NCBI GenBank assembly: GCA_035446985.1 | Contig: DAOTGG010000053.1 | Span: 1-6,428, forward strand | DNA from: JAQUSX01 sp035446985 | GTDB lineage: Bacteria; Bacillota; Clostridia; Christensenellales; CAG-314 | Direction: 5' to 3' | Length of the DNA: 6,428 nt | In this document: piece after piece, positions 5,108 to 6,428 of the stretch | Layout: each line of letters starts with the position of its first letter | Position numbering within the stretch: position 1 is the first letter of the stretch | Notes under the pieces: model-generated | What the model saw: only the letters and a program-made list of their open reading frames with translations | Database searches by the model: none | Told to the model about the DNA's origin: nothing | Position numbers and translations under genes: made by a program

Positions 5108-6428
5108 ATGAGAACATTATTAAACAGTTTATACGAACAACAACAATTATACGACGGTAAAACCGTTACTGTGAGCGGATGGGCGCGTACTATCCGCGAC
5201 AGCAAAGTTTTCGGTTTTATTGAGCTTAACGACGGCACGTGTTTCAAATCCGTGCAAGTGGTTTTTGTCCGCGACGAAATAGAAAATTACGATGAAATAG
5301 CGCGTCAAAACGTCGGCTGCGCTTTGACTGTTAATGGCGTCGTCACGCTTACCCCCGAAAATAAACAGCCTTTCGAGATAAAGGCGAAATCTATTACGGT
5401 GGAAGGAAAATCCACGCCCGATTACCCGATGCAGAAAAAACGCCACACCGTTGAGTTTTTGAGAGAAATCGCGCATTTGCGTCCAAGAACAAATTTATTT
5501 AACGCCGTTATGAGAGTTCGCTCAAAAGCGGCATTTGCTGTGCATAGTTTCTTTAATGAGCGCAACTTTATTTATGTTCACACACCGATAGTAACCGCAA
5601 GCGACTGCGAAGGCGCGGGCGAAATGTTCCAAATCACAACGTTCGACCTTAATAACGTGCCGAAAACCCCTAACGGAGAAGTGGATTACTCAAAAGACTT
5701 TTTCGGCAAAAAAGCGGGCTTAACCGTTTCGGGACAGCTTGAAGTCGAAACTTACGCTATGGCGTTTTCCAACGTATATACTTTTGGACCGACTTTTAGA
5801 GCCGAGCACAGCAACACGCAGCGTCACGCGGCGGAATTTTGGCAGATAGAACCCGAAATAGCTTTTGCCGACCTTGCCGACGATATGAACCTTGCCGAAG
5901 ATATGATAAAATACGTCGTCAAATACGTTTTAGATAACTGCAAGCAAGAAATGGACTTTTTTGACGAGTTTATTGACAAGGGACTGAAAGAAAGACTCAA
6001 CAATTTAGTAAAAAGCGATTTTGTCCGCATTAGTTATACGGAAGCGGTGAAATTACTCGAACCGCATAACGACGAGTTTGAGTTTAAAGCGCGCTGGGGC
6101 GAGGAACTGGCTACCGAACATGAAAAATATTTGACCGAAAAAATATACAAAAGTCCCGTTTTCGTTACCGATTATCCAAAGGATTTCAAGGCGTTTTATA
6201 TGCGCTTAAACGACGACAAAAAGACCGTCGCCGCAGCGGATATGCTTGTTCCGGGTATCGGCGAGCTTATCGGCGCGAGTCAAAGAGAAGAGCGTTACGA
6301 GGTACTGGAACAAAGAATGCGCGAACTTAACATGAACACCGAAGAATATTGGTGGTACCTGGATTTACGCCGTTACGGCGGAAACAAGCACGCCGGTTTT
6401 GGTCTTGGTTTTGAGCGTCTTGTAATGT
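5108..6428 (+). CDS. asnS: Asparaginyl-tRNA synthetase AsnS (3' partial)
   Basis: AsnS charges tRNA-Asn with asparagine using ATP; it is a class IIb aminoacyl-tRNA synthetase of the cytoplasm. The frame runs from ATG 5108 through 440 codons with no stop. The N-terminal OB-fold anticodon-binding domain (about 18-100) begins VTVSGWARTIRDSKVFGF. The catalytic domain shows motif 1 around YVHTPIVTASDCEGAGEMF (156-174), motif 2 as TFRAEHSNTQRHAAEFWQIE (229-248), and the start of motif 3 in GFGLGFERLVM (430-440). The SDCEGAGE stretch and the overall pattern favour AsnS over the related AspS and LysS. With the usual length near 465 residues, only about 25 residues should be missing. The preceding gap is A-rich with just a weak GGT (5099-5101) as ribosome binding site, so translation may be modest. 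No terminator separates it from ftsZ, which suggests cotranscription. Confidence 0.96.
   Translation, partial: MRTLLNSLYEQQQLYDGKTVTVSGWARTIRDSKVFGFIELNDGTCFKSVQVVFVRDEIENYDEIARQNVGCALTVNGVVTLTPENKQPFEIKAKSITVEGKSTPDYPMQKKRHTVEFLREIAHLRPRTNLFNAVMRVRSKAAFAVHSFFNERNFIYVHTPIVTASDCEGAGEMFQITTFDLNNVPKTPNGEVDYSKDFFGKKAGLTVSGQLEVETYAMAFSNVYTFGPTFRAEHSNTQRHAAEFWQIEPEIAFADLADDMNLAEDMIKYVVKYVLDNCKQEMDFFDEFIDKGLKERLNNLVKSDFVRISYTEAVKLLEPHNDEFEFKARWGEELATEHEKYLTEKIYKSPVFVTDYPKDFKAFYMRLNDDKKTVAAADMLVPGIGELIGASQREERYEVLEQRMRELNMNTEEYWWYLDLRRYGGNKHAGFGLGFERLVM

Overview
The window joins two unlike pieces of bacterial DNA. The right part (about 1850-6428) is a compact, co-directional core gene run, ftsQ/divIB - ftsA - ftsZ - asnS, of moderate GC. 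The left part (1-1547) is strikingly AT-rich and holds accessory genes: the 3' end of a radical-SAM activase-like (NrdG-like) gene and a complete HEPN-domain gene. A low-GC Gram-positive-type anaerobe of the Clostridia is the best guess. It rests on the short DivIB-like FtsQ, the FtsZ tail with a PAFLRR peptide, the Shine-Dalgarno usage and the codon choice. No taxonomic marker was compared, so this is only an inference.

Layout. 1-258: C-terminal 85 codons of an NrdG-like 4Fe-4S protein, its start outside the window. 273-1547: a 424-residue protein with a C-terminal Apea-like HEPN domain (R361-x4-H366), starting at TTG behind a clear ribosome binding site and only 14 bases after the first gene. 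The two are probably one transcription unit and plausibly a defence module. 1548-1902: 355 bases without a credible gene. It holds a cluster of TGTCAC repeats, two GAGGGTGCAT repeats flanked by a short inverted repeat, a perfect 11-bp hairpin, and a near-consensus sigma-70/sigma-A promoter just before ftsQ. 1903-2679 ftsQ/divIB, 2704-3828 ftsA, 3856-5073 ftsZ, and 5108 to the window end asnS without its last residues. The gaps between these four genes are 24, 27 and 34 bases, with no terminator seen.

How they work together. FtsZ forms the cytokinetic ring, FtsA is the actin-like ring partner, and FtsQ/DivIB is a membrane-bound divisome subunit. All three appear to be driven by the promoter at 1852-1881. 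AsnS is a housekeeping aminoacyl-tRNA synthetase riding on the same transcript. The usual mur/ddl genes are not seen directly before ftsQ; the accessory module sits there instead, bounded by repeats that look like mobile-element debris.

Most worth a second look: the pairing of a radical-SAM activase-like protein with a HEPN putative RNase, the repeat-rich junction, and an FtsA that stops before the usual C-terminal membrane-targeting helix.
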